A DNA stretch of 10,017 bases from Hyphomonadaceae bacterium (GCA_003526465.1 DPWD01000191.1:129-10145); one strand, 5' to 3'. Shown: positions 1 to 5,778, numbered from the stretch's first letter. Translations and numbers: made by a program. The notes: generated by a model not told the origin, from the sequence alone.

Positions 1-262
1 CGATCTTCGCGGCCAGAAACGCCGCTGGAACGCCTGAGCTCGCGAAGAGAAGGAAGAGCCGAAGATCGAATTGGCGGGCGCGGGCGAACTGGAATGCAGC
101 GATACCCGCGGCCAACACGTTGAGCATCAGCGCCGTCGGCCTGATGGTCTCAGGCCCCAACCCCGCAAACGCCATGAGCGCGATATAGGCCGAGGCGCCG
201 CCATGCCCGACCGCAGCATAGAGCGCTGCACAAACACCAACCCCGAGCGCGATCCAGCCCAT
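1..262 (-). CDS. TauE/SafE-type (TSUP) permease, partial: C-terminus beyond left edge
   Basis: Seen: the ATG at 262-260 directly follows the moaD stop codon (265-263) with no gap, and 87 codons are visible before the window ends. The protein is very hydrophobic, starting MGWIALGVGVCAALYAAVGH, and carries a glycine-rich AVGHGGASAYIALMAFAGLG segment at about residues 16-35, followed by PETIRPTALMLN and a second hydrophobic stretch. Family knowledge: this N-terminal pattern is typical of the TSUP (TauE/SafE, formerly UPF0721) inner-membrane transporters, some of which export sulfite, sulfoacetate or related organosulfur anions. Inference: as the last visible gene of the moaA-moaD operon it may move a sulfur anion tied to a molybdoenzyme or sulfur-transfer activity. 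The substrate cannot be read from the sequence. The start is fixed by the abutting moaD stop and by the family N-terminus. Confidence 0.8.
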   Translation of the reverse strand, partial: MGWIALGVGVCAALYAAVGHGGASAYIALMAFAGLGPETIRPTALMLNVLAAGIAAFQFARARQFDLRLFLLFASSGVPAAFLAAKI

Positions 263-508
263 TTAACCACCACTCACGGGCGGTATGAGCGCTATTTCGC
301 GCGCTTTGCTGATGTCGGCGCTTTCAACGACAATTTCGCCATCGGCGACGAAACGCACGGTTCGGTCTTCGGCGCAGTGAAGGCCCTCGACGGTGGCGTC
401 GAGCCAGCGCCTTAGGTCAGAGACCGTGCGCACGTCCGGCGCCAAGCGAATTGTCAGCGCCTCGCCGGTGCGGTCACGCAGCCGGCCAAAGAAGAGGATC
501 GTTGTCAT
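263..508 (-). CDS. moaD: Molybdopterin synthase small subunit MoaD (ThiS/MoaD ubiquitin-like sulfur carrier)
   Basis: The 81-residue protein starts MTTILFFGRLRDRTGE and ends IALIPPVSGG, the classic MoaD layout: a beta-grasp fold with a C-terminal Gly-Gly. In the family this terminus is adenylated by MoeB and thiocarboxylated, and then gives sulfur to precursor Z (cPMP) in complex with MoaE to make molybdopterin. Length is normal for MoaD. The ATG (508-506) overlaps the moaA stop (507-505) as ATGA, implying translational coupling. Neither MoaE nor MoeB is in this window, so the partner must be elsewhere, or this copy serves another sulfur transfer; that second option is speculation. A ThiS-like carrier is a less likely alternative, because the PPVSGG ending and position beside moaA point to MoaD. 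Confidence 0.9.
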   Translation of the reverse strand: MTTILFFGRLRDRTGEALTIRLAPDVRTVSDLRRWLDATVEGLHCAEDRTVRFVADGEIVVESADISKAREIALIPPVSGG

Positions 509-1512
509 CCTCCGGTCACCGCCATGGCCCGCGTCACTGCAGGGGCAGCGCCCGCGGCGATCACGAACTCATGCGCAATCGGCTTGCGCATGAGGGCGGC
601 GCGGTAGATCTGGTCGAGCTCGCGATCGCTTGCCCCCGAGCGCATGGGCTCGCGAAAATCGACGCTCGTCTCGTGGCCGAGACACAGATAGAGACGCCCC
701 GTCGATGTCGCCCGCACACGATTGCAGGCGGCGCAGAAGCTGTGGCTGATTGGGGTGATGAAGCCGAGGAGACCGCCGGTTTCCTGAACCCGAACATAGC
801 GCGCGGGTCCCGCGCCGGTTGTCTCTGCAACGTCGTCCATGCGCCAACGGCGCGCAAAGTCGCGACGGACATCCGCGAGCGATACAAATTGCTCGCTGCG
901 GTCCTCGCCAATGTCGCCAAGCGGCATGGTTTCAATGAGGCACGCTGTCATGCCGTGGCCGTGTGCGAAGCGCACGATATCGGCGAGCTCGTGACGATTG
1001 TCGCGTTGCAGTGCGACTGGGTTGAGTCGAACCGCAAGCCCTGCCGCGCGCGCCGCGGCGATGCCTTCAAGCACTGCGTCTAGCCGGTCGGCCCGCGTAA
1101 TGCGCTTGAACGTTTCGCGGTCAAGGGTATCGAGAGAGACATTGATCCGACGAATTCCAGCTCTCGCCAGCGCCTCGGCGTGAGACGCAAGCTGGGTGGC
1201 GTTGGTGGTCAGTGTGATTTCGTCCAGCGCGCCGCTGCGCAGGTGGCGCGAAAGTTCGGTGATGAAATCGATGGCGTTGCGGCGAACCAATGGTTCGCCG
1301 CCGGTAACCCGGATGCGGCGCACGCCATTGCGCACAAACATGGCGCAGAGGCGGTCAAGCTCCTCAAAGGAAAGCAACTCTCGTTTGGGCAGGAAGACTG
1401 GCCGTTCGGGCATGCAGTAGGTGCAGCGCAAATCGCAACGGTCCGTGACCGATACACGGACATAGCTGATCGCGCGACCCACGCCGTCGAGGAGGGGAGT
1501 CCACAGCGTCAT
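505..1512 (-). CDS. moaA: GTP 3',8-cyclase MoaA (radical SAM, molybdenum cofactor biosynthesis)
   Basis: MoaA converts GTP to 3',8-cH2GTP, the first step of molybdopterin synthesis, in the cytoplasm. Visible hallmarks in the 335-residue product are the radical-SAM cluster C26-x3-C30-x2-C33 (TDRCDLRCTYCMPE), the SAM-binding TGGEPL motif near residue 70, NVSLDTLD, and the second C-terminal 4Fe-4S site C260-x2-C263-x13-C277. The extreme C-terminus is VTGG, matching the double-glycine tail that is needed in MoaA. Length is normal. I chose the ATG at 1512 because MTLWTPLLDGVGRAISYVRV matches the family N-terminus and because it overlaps the upstream gene's stop as ATGA. The open frame extends to 1620, but that part only mirrors the upstream gene. 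Its place behind tetR and a flavin-binding gene, without moaC or moaE, is unusual. Confidence 0.96.
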   Translation of the reverse strand: MTLWTPLLDGVGRAISYVRVSVTDRCDLRCTYCMPERPVFLPKRELLSFEELDRLCAMFVRNGVRRIRVTGGEPLVRRNAIDFITELSRHLRSGALDEITLTTNATQLASHAEALARAGIRRINVSLDTLDRETFKRITRADRLDAVLEGIAAARAAGLAVRLNPVALQRDNRHELADIVRFAHGHGMTACLIETMPLGDIGEDRSEQFVSLADVRRDFARRWRMDDVAETTGAGPARYVRVQETGGLLGFITPISHSFCAACNRVRATSTGRLYLCLGHETSVDFREPMRSGASDRELDQIYRAALMRKPIAHEFVIAAGAAPAVTRAMAVTGG

Positions 1513-2114
1513 GTGCGCTCGGCGAACTGGGCTTCGAGTTCGGCGATCCGGGATTTGAGCGCGTCGATGGTGGGCGAGATCTCGGCCTGGGTGAAACGGG
1601 GCGTGATGTGCTGGGGGCAATTCCAGTCGAACGCCTCAACCTCGACGACGATGAGACGTTCGACTTTCGCCTTGTAGTCGGGATCGATGAGGCGGGCCGC
1701 CAACTCGGGCGCCTCGTCGGCGGCAAGGACGCTGAGCCGGCCCAGCAGTTTGAGCCGGGCGCGGCCTGGATAATCCATGAAGAAGAAGGCCGCGCGATTG
1801 TCGGCGGCGAGGTTGCCGACGCTCACATATTGGCGGTTGCCGCGAAAATCGGCGAAGCCGAAGCGCCGCTCATCCAGCACTTTTACAAAGCCGGGCGCGC
1901 CGCCGCGAAACTGCACATAAGGCCAGCCGGTCTGCGAAACCGTGGCGAGATAGAAGCTGTCACGGAGGGCGATGAAGCTTGCTTCCTGTTCGGTCAGCGT
2001 ATCGGGAGCGGTCGCGACATCGTCGTGCCGGGCATAGGGACCTCTGCTGCCATAATCGGTTTGCGCCGCTTTGACTGCGGGCGTGAACACCGTCTGGAAG
2101 AAGCGCACGGTCAC
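1509..2114 (-). CDS. Pyridoxamine 5'-phosphate oxidase-family FMN split-barrel protein
   Basis: The 201-residue product contains an FMN-binding split-barrel region (about residues 40-150) with SFYLATVSQTGWPYVQFRGG, FGFADFRGNRQYVSVGNL and AAFFFMDYPGRARLKLLG. This is the pattern of the predicted flavin-nucleotide-binding group related to PdxH, not of PdxH itself. The C-terminal ~40 residues (ISPTIDALKSRIAELEAQF) look like a helical, coiled-coil-prone tail. Members bind FMN or F420 and act as small oxidoreductases; the substrate here is unknown. The start is GTG at 2114-2112, overlapping the tetR stop (2113-2111) as GTGA, and the stop overlaps moaA as ATGA. Inference: this is an accessory redox protein of the operon rather than a vitamin B6 enzyme. 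Confidence 0.88.
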   Translation of the reverse strand: MTVRFFQTVFTPAVKAAQTDYGSRGPYARHDDVATAPDTLTEQEASFIALRDSFYLATVSQTGWPYVQFRGGAPGFVKVLDERRFGFADFRGNRQYVSVGNLAADNRAAFFFMDYPGRARLKLLGRLSVLAADEAPELAARLIDPDYKAKVERLIVVEVEAFDWNCPQHITPRFTQAEISPTIDALKSRIAELEAQFAERT

Positions 2115-2674
2115 GGGAAGAGCTCCTCTTCGAGCGCATTGAGGGCGTCGCGGAAGGGTTTCGGATTCTGGAGCCCGCGCGCCAGCACCAGGCTGCCCTG
2201 AATGAGCGTCACGGCGCGTTCGCCGGCCTTGCGCGCCGCCGCGGGTCGGTGACCGGCCTCGCGCGCGAACTGGGCGAAGGCGTTGACCAGAGCCTCGAAG
2301 GCCGACTTGATCGCGGGCGCGAACGGGCCGCCCAGATTGCGTGGCGCCATCAGCATGTTGAGCAGGCAGGACTTGGTCCCAGAGCCATAGAGCTCGTTGA
2401 GATTTGCGCGCGCTCGCGCGAGCCGCTGAGCGAGGTCGCCCTTGGCATTAAGCGGCGCCACGACGTTGGCCACCGCCCAGTCGATCGCGGACGCGAGCAC
2501 TTCCTCGGCCATTTGCTGTTTGCCGCCGGGAAAGCGGTGATAGAGGCTCGCGCGTTGCAGTCCGGTAGCATCCGACAGCACCGCGAGCGAAGCGCCTTCA
2601 TAGCCGACGTCCTGGAAGACGCCGGAGAGACGAGCGATCAGTTCGGCGTCGTCGATGCTGGCTGGCCTCGGCAT
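2111..2674 (-). CDS. TetR/AcrR-family transcriptional regulator, first gene of the moaA operon
   Basis: The 187-residue product has a TetR N-terminal helix-turn-helix at about residues 8-60. It shows GYEGASLAVLSDATGLQRAS followed by LYHRFPGGKQQMAEEVL, the family's recognition helix and following helix. The rest is an alpha-helical ligand/dimer domain with no recognisable ligand signature; a cysteine sits in TKSCLLNML near residue 104. The ATG at 2674 is preceded by an AGGA about 9 nt upstream. It reads into the PNPOx gene through a 4-bp overlap and is divergent from the DsrE gene. The perfect palindrome at 2750-2765 between the two genes is the likely operator. Inference: it represses itself, the downstream moaA operon and the DsrE gene, with an unknown inducer. 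Confidence 0.92.
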   Translation of the reverse strand: MPRPASIDDAELIARLSGVFQDVGYEGASLAVLSDATGLQRASLYHRFPGGKQQMAEEVLASAIDWAVANVVAPLNAKGDLAQRLARARANLNELYGSGTKSCLLNMLMAPRNLGGPFAPAIKSAFEALVNAFAQFAREAGHRPAAARKAGERAVTLIQGSLVLARGLQNPKPFRDALNALEEELFP

Positions 2675-2703
2675 GGCGTGGTTTCCTTAAATAACAGAAC
2701 GAA

Positions 2704-2722
2704 CGGTCAAATACCTTGACCG
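2704..2722. repeat. 7-bp inverted repeat in the tetR leader
   Basis: CGGTCAA (2704-2710) and TTGACCG (2716-2722) are exact inverted copies separated by 5 bp. The repeat lies between the predicted tetR promoter and the tetR start, so it could be a second regulator-binding site or a small leader stem. The adjoining GAACGAACGG shares the GAACG core with the main palindrome. Function is inferred only. Confidence 0.4.
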
Positions 2723-2725
2723 CAC

Positions 2726-2753
2726 TTGTCGTATGTGGCACTGGGCCTATACC
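2726..2753 (+). promoter_or_regulatory. Putative promoter of the DsrE-family gene
   Basis: TTGTCG (2726-2731) and TATACC (2748-2753) are spaced by 16 bp, each matching 4 of 6 consensus sigma-70 positions. The -10 element overlaps the left end of the palindromic operator, so binding there would block it. This would put the transcript start near 2760, ahead of the ATG at 2793. Prediction only. Confidence 0.35.
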
Positions 2754-2772
2754 GAACGTTCGGTAATGTCAA
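2746..2772 (-). promoter_or_regulatory. Putative promoter of the tetR-moaA operon
   Basis: On the minus strand a perfect -35 hexamer TTGACA (2772-2767) is followed after 15 bp by TATAGG (2751-2746); a TAGGCC at 17 bp spacing is the alternative -10. The palindromic operator fills the spacer between the hexamers, the classic place for TetR repression. The TATA at 2748-2751 is shared with the putative plus-strand promoter. Confidence 0.5.
2750..2765. promoter_or_regulatory. Perfect 16-bp palindrome, probable TetR operator
   Basis: TACCGAACGTTCGGTA is its own reverse complement with no mismatch. It lies in the intergenic space between divergent tetR and DsrE genes and overlaps core promoter elements predicted for both. 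TetR-family dimers typically bind such palindromes beside their own gene, so this is the best operator candidate for the neighbouring regulator. Confidence 0.7.
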
Positions 2773-2792
2773 TCTTGGATGGATGTTCTCCC

Positions 2793-3167
2793 ATGTCAAA
2801 GACCGCAATCGTTGTGTTTTCCGACCCCAAGGCAGGCGAAGAGGCGCTTGGCCGCGTCTTCAACGCCATGTTCTTGACCCTCGAACTCAAGGACAAGGAG
2901 CGCGAGGTGGCGCTTATCTTTCAGGGCGCGGGCACGCGCTGGCCGGCGGACTTGGTGAAGCCCGATCATCCGGCGAATGCGCTCTACAATGTGGTGCGCG
3001 ACAAAGTCGCCGGCGTCTGCGGCGGCTGCGCCGATGTGTTCGGCGCCAGCGAGGGGCTGAAGGGCGCCAATGTAAAGGTTGTGCGCGACAAGGCTATACC
3101 GGGCACGAGCGGAATTCTCGATCTCTCGCGTTATCTCGACGACGGGTATCGCCTGATCGCCTTCTGA
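2793..3167 (+). CDS. DsrE-family protein with a CGGC cysteine pair
   Basis: The 124-residue product starts MSKTAIVVFSDPKAGEEALG and has the alternating beta/alpha make-up of the DsrE/DsrF-like fold (one domain over the full length). Features include IFQGAGTRWPADLV near residues 42-55, a Cys-Gly-Gly-Cys motif at C76-C79, and IPGTSGILDLSRYLDDGYRL near the end. Family knowledge: DsrE/TusD-type proteins carry persulfide sulfur on a conserved cysteine, and other members are of unknown role. The CGGC pair is compatible with sulfur handling or thiol redox chemistry. The start at 2793 fits the family N-terminus; an upstream in-frame ATG (2766) abuts the operator and lacks a ribosome binding site. It is divergent from tetR, and its sulfur-related fold matches moaD and the TSUP permease across the shared regulatory gap. 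Confidence 0.87.
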   Translation: MSKTAIVVFSDPKAGEEALGRVFNAMFLTLELKDKEREVALIFQGAGTRWPADLVKPDHPANALYNVVRDKVAGVCGGCADVFGASEGLKGANVKVVRDKAIPGTSGILDLSRYLDDGYRLIAF

Positions 3168-3180
3168 CGTGCGAAGCGGC

Positions 3181-3211
3181 GGCGCGCGGCGGCGACGAAC
3201 CGCCGCGCGCC
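3181..3211 (+). terminator. Perfect 12-bp-stem hairpin after the DsrE gene
   Basis: GGCGCGCGGCGG (3181-3192) pairs exactly with CCGCCGCGCGCC (3200-3211) around a 7-nt loop, starting 13 bp past the DsrE stop codon. No T-run follows, so it is a terminator-like or 3'-end-stabilising stem rather than a canonical intrinsic terminator. The remaining intergenic bases up to 3436 show no convincing gene. Confidence 0.5.
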
Positions 3212-3436
3212 CCATCGTTGGGCGCAAAGGATCAAGACATTTGGCGCGCACGGTTTGGCGGCCGAGGAAATGGCCGCTTGAGACCGGCTGCGCGCTTGTC
3301 TACCTGTCGCTAGGCGCGATGCGAAAGCGATATCTGGGAGTGCGGTCGTTGGCGTGTCGCCGCCATCTCCAAATGGACTGAATACGACGCGGGGTTGGAG
3401 CTGGCGAGCGCTGCGGCGATCTGCAGGAATGGCGCA

Positions 3437-3961
3437 TCAGCGGACTTTGCGCATAGTGCCGCCGGGACCGCCAAATCTTCGCGTCAGCTGACGCGCACCC
3501 CGGTTCATCATCCCGATCATCATCGCCGGAAAGAAGTGCCGCATGACCAGGCCCTTGTAGTTGAAGTATTGGCGCCACGTGAACTTTGTGCCGCCAGAAA
3601 CCCGCTCAAGCGTCATCACGCCGAGATGGTCCTTGATTGGCATTGACCAGGCCTTCGCCGAGTAGGCGATGAGATGTGGGGGGCGATATGCTCTGATCGT
3701 CTCGTGCAGCGTGCCCATGCCCATGGTGTGGCAGTGACGAACCGATCCTTCCCCCCAAGCCTCACGTGACTGCGACCTGGAATGGTCCACTCGCCCGTGC
3801 GTGATCATCAGAAACCATTTGGCGATCGCATTGGGGTCGGTGATGTGCGGCCATACCTCCTCAGGCGTGGCCTCAAAGGTGAAGACGCCCTCCATGCGCA
3901 GGGGCGCCGCTGTCGCCGCCCGCACGTCGAAGCCTTCAGTCCGCGTATCGATCATAGTCAT
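3437..3961 (-). CDS. SRPBCC-family (START-like / polyketide cyclase-like) protein
   Basis: The 174-residue product begins MTMIDTRTEGFDVRAATAAP and then enters an SRPBCC-type ligand-binding fold: MEGVFTFEATPEEVWPHITD at about residues 23-42, IAKWFLM, a central stretch LHETIRAYRPPHLIAYSAKA, and LERVSGGTKFTWRQYF in the last third. These are standard family features (hydrophobic-cavity proteins including polyketide cyclases and AHSA1-like members). The C-terminal MRHFFPAMMIGMMNRGARQL is a hydrophobic helix of the fold. The ATG at 3961 has GGGAG about 9 nt upstream. It is transcribed away from the adjacent LysR gene, so that regulator very probably controls it. The ligand is not identifiable. Confidence 0.83.
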   Translation of the reverse strand: MTMIDTRTEGFDVRAATAAPLRMEGVFTFEATPEEVWPHITDPNAIAKWFLMITHGRVDHSRSQSREAWGEGSVRHCHTMGMGTLHETIRAYRPPHLIAYSAKAWSMPIKDHLGVMTLERVSGGTKFTWRQYFNYKGLVMRHFFPAMMIGMMNRGARQLTRRFGGPGGTMRKVR

Positions 3962-4002
3962 TGCAAAAATCTCCCGGCGCGATGTCAGGGGCTATTTTTG
4001 CA
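3962..4002. promoter_or_regulatory. 9-bp inverted repeat immediately upstream of the SRPBCC gene
   Basis: TGCAAAAAT (3962-3970) and ATTTTTGCA (3994-4002) are perfect inverted copies separated by 23 bp. The inner copy touches the SRPBCC start codon and overlaps its ribosome-binding region. AT-rich arms about three helical turns apart are compatible with two half-sites for a LysR-type tetramer, or with a long-looped RNA stem in the SRPBCC leader. Function is inferred from position. Confidence 0.5.
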
Positions 4003-4037
4003 CGGCTTCTGTGCCTGGGTAGGGGATGAAACGTGGA

Positions 4038-4065
4038 TATACTATCACCGAAAAGGGGATAGTAT
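4038..4065 (+). promoter_or_regulatory. lysR -10 element overlapped by an 8-bp inverted repeat (autoregulatory site)
   Basis: TATACT (4038-4043) closely matches a -10 hexamer; no clear -35 is seen. It overlaps ATACTATC (4039-4046), exactly repeated in inverse as GATAGTAT (4058-4065) with an 11-bp spacer. The site sits just before the chosen lysR start (4071). LysR-type proteins commonly bind interrupted palindromes with ATAC/GTAT-like ends and repress their own gene. Confidence 0.55.
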
Positions 4066-4070
4066 CGGTC

Positions 4071-4967
4071 ATGCTCGACAGTCTCGACGACATACGCACG
4101 TTTTTGCGGGTGATTGACGAGGGCAGCCTTTCTGGGGCGGCCCGGATGCTCAGGATGTCAGTCAACGGCGTCAGTCGCCGCCTCGCGCAACTGGAGCAAA
4201 AACTAGGCGCCTCGCTCGCGCAGCGAACCACGCGCCGGTTCGTGTTGACCGAAGAGGGGCGGCGTTTCAGCGTGCGTTGCCGGCGCATCGTCGCCGAAGT
4301 TGACGAAGCCGAGGCTGAATTTGCGCCCCAGGTTGGCGGTCTGCGTGGCGTCGTCCGCGTTGCGGTAAACCAAGAATTCATGACCGAAGCAACGCTTCGT
4401 CCTGTCGCGAACCTATTGGAGAAGAATGCCGAGTTGGCGATTCAAATCTTTGCGCGAAACCAGCCGGTCGATCTGATTGCTGACAATCTCGACCTCGCTC
4501 TTTGGCCAGGAGAGGTGCCTTTTCAGGGGGCGGTCGCCAAGCGGGTTGCGAGCTCAGAATGGGTGATGGCGGCGGCCAAGTCGTATGTCGAGCGCTTCGG
4601 TCAACCCAAACGCGTCGAGGAGCTCGCGCGCCACGAGTGCTTGAGAGTGATGCGCCGCACGCCTGAGACGCATTGGATCTTGCGGGACGCACGCGGGCGG
4701 GAGGTCTCCGCCGAGATTGGCGGGCGCTTCGAGAGCGATGACAAAGCAGCACTCGTCGCCGCACTCTATCTCGGCATGGGAATCGGATTGCGCTCCCGTG
4801 GTGAGGTGCAACGTGAGGCAGCGGCGGGCCGGCTCATTCGCATCTTGCCGCGATGGCAGTTCGCCAAAATCAATGTCAGCGTCATCTCCGCGCCAGGGCG
4901 TCTCAAAATTCCACGCGTACGAGCAGTCGCCGACGCTTTGGCGGAAGCAGCAGCACTCCTGGAATAA
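4071..4967 (+). CDS. LysR-family transcriptional regulator, CrgA/AaeR-like group
   Basis: The product is 298 residues from the ATG at 4071. The winged helix-turn-helix occupies residues 1-60: IRTFLRVIDEGSLSGAARML, then MSVNGVSRRLAQLEQKLGAS, and RTTRRFVLTEEGR in the wing. The remainder is a LysR substrate-binding domain (GGLRGVVRVAVNQEF, the LDLALWPGEVPFQGAVAKRV region, and GMGIGLRSRGEVQ). The RTTRR-LTEEG pattern is common in the CrgA-like group, whose targets are often adjacent divergent genes. An upstream ATG at 4026 would place the palindrome and -10 element inside the gene, so I prefer 4071; AAGGGG lies about 12 nt upstream. The likely target is the divergent SRPBCC gene. Effector unknown. 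Confidence 0.92.
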   Translation: MLDSLDDIRTFLRVIDEGSLSGAARMLRMSVNGVSRRLAQLEQKLGASLAQRTTRRFVLTEEGRRFSVRCRRIVAEVDEAEAEFAPQVGGLRGVVRVAVNQEFMTEATLRPVANLLEKNAELAIQIFARNQPVDLIADNLDLALWPGEVPFQGAVAKRVASSEWVMAAAKSYVERFGQPKRVEELARHECLRVMRRTPETHWILRDARGREVSAEIGGRFESDDKAALVAALYLGMGIGLRSRGEVQREAAAGRLIRILPRWQFAKINVSVISAPGRLKIPRVRAVADALAEAAALLE

Positions 4968-4993
4968 CGCCGATCGCCTCGGCGTTGTCGTAG

Positions 4994-5014
4994 TGGCGGT
5001 CGCCGCCAGTTTTT
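4994..5014 (+). terminator. Intrinsic terminator of lysR
   Basis: TGGCGG (4994-4999) pairs perfectly with CCGCCA (5003-5008) around a 3-nt loop. A five-T run (5010-5014) follows after one G. It lies 26 bp past the lysR stop on the same strand, a canonical compact rho-independent terminator. Confidence 0.7.
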
Positions 5015-5032
5015 GGCTGACGTCGCTGCGGC

Positions 5033-5054
5033 AAAAAAAGGCCCGCCTAGGCGG
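5033..5054 (-). terminator. Intrinsic terminator of the DUF1348 gene
   Basis: On the minus strand the GC palindrome CCGCCTAGGCGG (5054-5043) is followed three bases later by seven T residues (5039-5033). It lies just beyond the DUF1348 stop at 5067. The stem is short (4-5 bp with a tight loop), so strength is uncertain, but the T-run and location fit well. Confidence 0.6.
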
Positions 5055-5066
5055 CGAAGGGTGCGG

Positions 5067-5534
5067 TCAAAGGCCAAGCGCGCTCAATCCAGGATGCCCG
5101 GCGGGCCGCGGTCCCTGCGGCCAGTGGAAGAGGCGCTCGCCTGACGTGATCGGAAGATCGTTGATGCTGGCGATGCGCACCGCCATCAGGCCGTTGTCGG
5201 CGAACTCCCAATTTTCATTGCCGTAGGATCTGAACCTTTGGCCGGCGCCGTCGCGCCATTCATAAGCAAAGCGCACGGCGATGCGATGATTGGAGAAGCT
5301 CCACAATTCCTTGATCAGGCGATAGTCGAGTTCGCGCTCCCACTTGCGCGTGAGAAACGCCTCGATCTCGCTACGCCCGTTTATGAACTCGGACCGGTTT
5401 CGCCAGCGGCTGTCAGGCGTGTAGGCGAGCGCCACGCGCGCGGGGTCTCGCCCATTCCAGGCGTCTTCCGCGGCGCGAACTTTGAGCACTGCCGATTCCG
5501 CTGTGAACGGTGGCGCGGGTGGGCGGGTATTCAA
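5067..5534 (-). CDS. DUF1348-family SnoaL/NTF2-like protein
   Basis: The 155-residue product has the DUF1348 (SnoaL-like, NTF2 superfamily) pattern along its whole length: [60 protein letters not shown], then [20 protein letters not shown] and the terminal [20 protein letters not shown]. Length is normal. Biochemical function is unknown in the family; the fold offers a conical ligand or catalytic pocket. I chose the TTG at 5534 ([10 protein letters not shown]) because GGAG lies 6 nt upstream and homologues as I recall begin near this point; a second TTG at 5561 would add 9 residues without a good ribosome binding site. It is convergent with lysR and insulated by back-to-back terminators. Confidence is high for the family, moderate for the start. 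Confidence 0.85.
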   Translation of the reverse strand: MNTRPPAPPFTAESAVLKVRAAEDAWNGRDPARVALAYTPDSRWRNRSEFINGRSEIEAFLTRKWERELDYRLIKELWSFSNHRIAVRFAYEWRDGAGQRFRSYGNENWEFADNGLMAVRIASINDLPITSGERLFHWPQGPRPAGHPGLSALGL

Positions 5535-5624
5535 AGGGTTGCTCCGGTTTGACGCCCGCAAGCGGACGCTTTGCTTCTTGCGACTTGAGGGCGCCGCTGT
5601 TGCGCGAGCGAGCGAAGGACGGCG

Positions 5625-5768
5625 CTATCTAAGCGAGCGCTTGTTCGACACGGGACACGCTCGCCCAGAGCGCCGACGATGAATTTGCGGCAGCGTCTCG
5701 CTGCGCGAGGTCATCAGCGCCGCGCCGGCGGCGCCCACCCCAAGCAAAGTTGAAAGTCCAACAATCAT
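5625..5768 (-). CDS. Possible small single-pass membrane protein (or gene remnant)
   Basis: A 47-codon frame starts at ATG 5768, 10 bp after the thioredoxin stop, and ends with TAG. It begins MIVGLSTLLGVGAAGAALMT, one hydrophobic glycine/alanine-rich segment able to span a membrane, followed by a basic tail (QIHRRRSGR and NKRSLR). No good ribosome binding site precedes the ATG. The frame remains open upstream inside the thioredoxin gene to a stop near 5832, without another usual start. I recognise no family. It may be a real tiny membrane protein of the thioredoxin operon, a decayed fragment, or chance. The rest of 5535-5778 shows nothing firmer. Confidence 0.25.
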   Translation of the reverse strand: MIVGLSTLLGVGAAGAALMTSRSETLPQIHRRRSGRACPVSNKRSLR

Positions 5769-5778
5769 GGCAAGCGCG

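Noticed and set aside
451..1083. Long plus-strand open frame opposite moaA
   Set aside because: It lies entirely antisense to a gene with clear radical-SAM motifs; its translation has no recognisable family pattern.
1513..1620. Upstream extension of moaA to 1620
   Set aside because: The added 36 residues lie inside the upstream gene and do not match MoaA; the ATGA overlap at 1512 gives the natural start.
1180..2201. Plus-strand open frames opposite moaA, the PNPOx gene and tetR
   Set aside because: High-GC antisense shadows; the minus-strand proteins are clearly recognised and translationally coupled.
2733..2792. Longer DsrE start at 2733
   Set aside because: It would place the operator and promoter inside the coding sequence; the family N-terminus begins at 2793.
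3169..3381. 70-codon plus-strand frame in the gap after the DsrE gene
   Set aside because: Arg-rich composition from GC-rich hairpin sequence, no family resemblance, no ribosome binding site noted.
4026..4070. lysR start at 4026
   Set aside because: The -10 element and inverted repeat lie downstream of it, and the LysR HTH begins right at the 4071 start.
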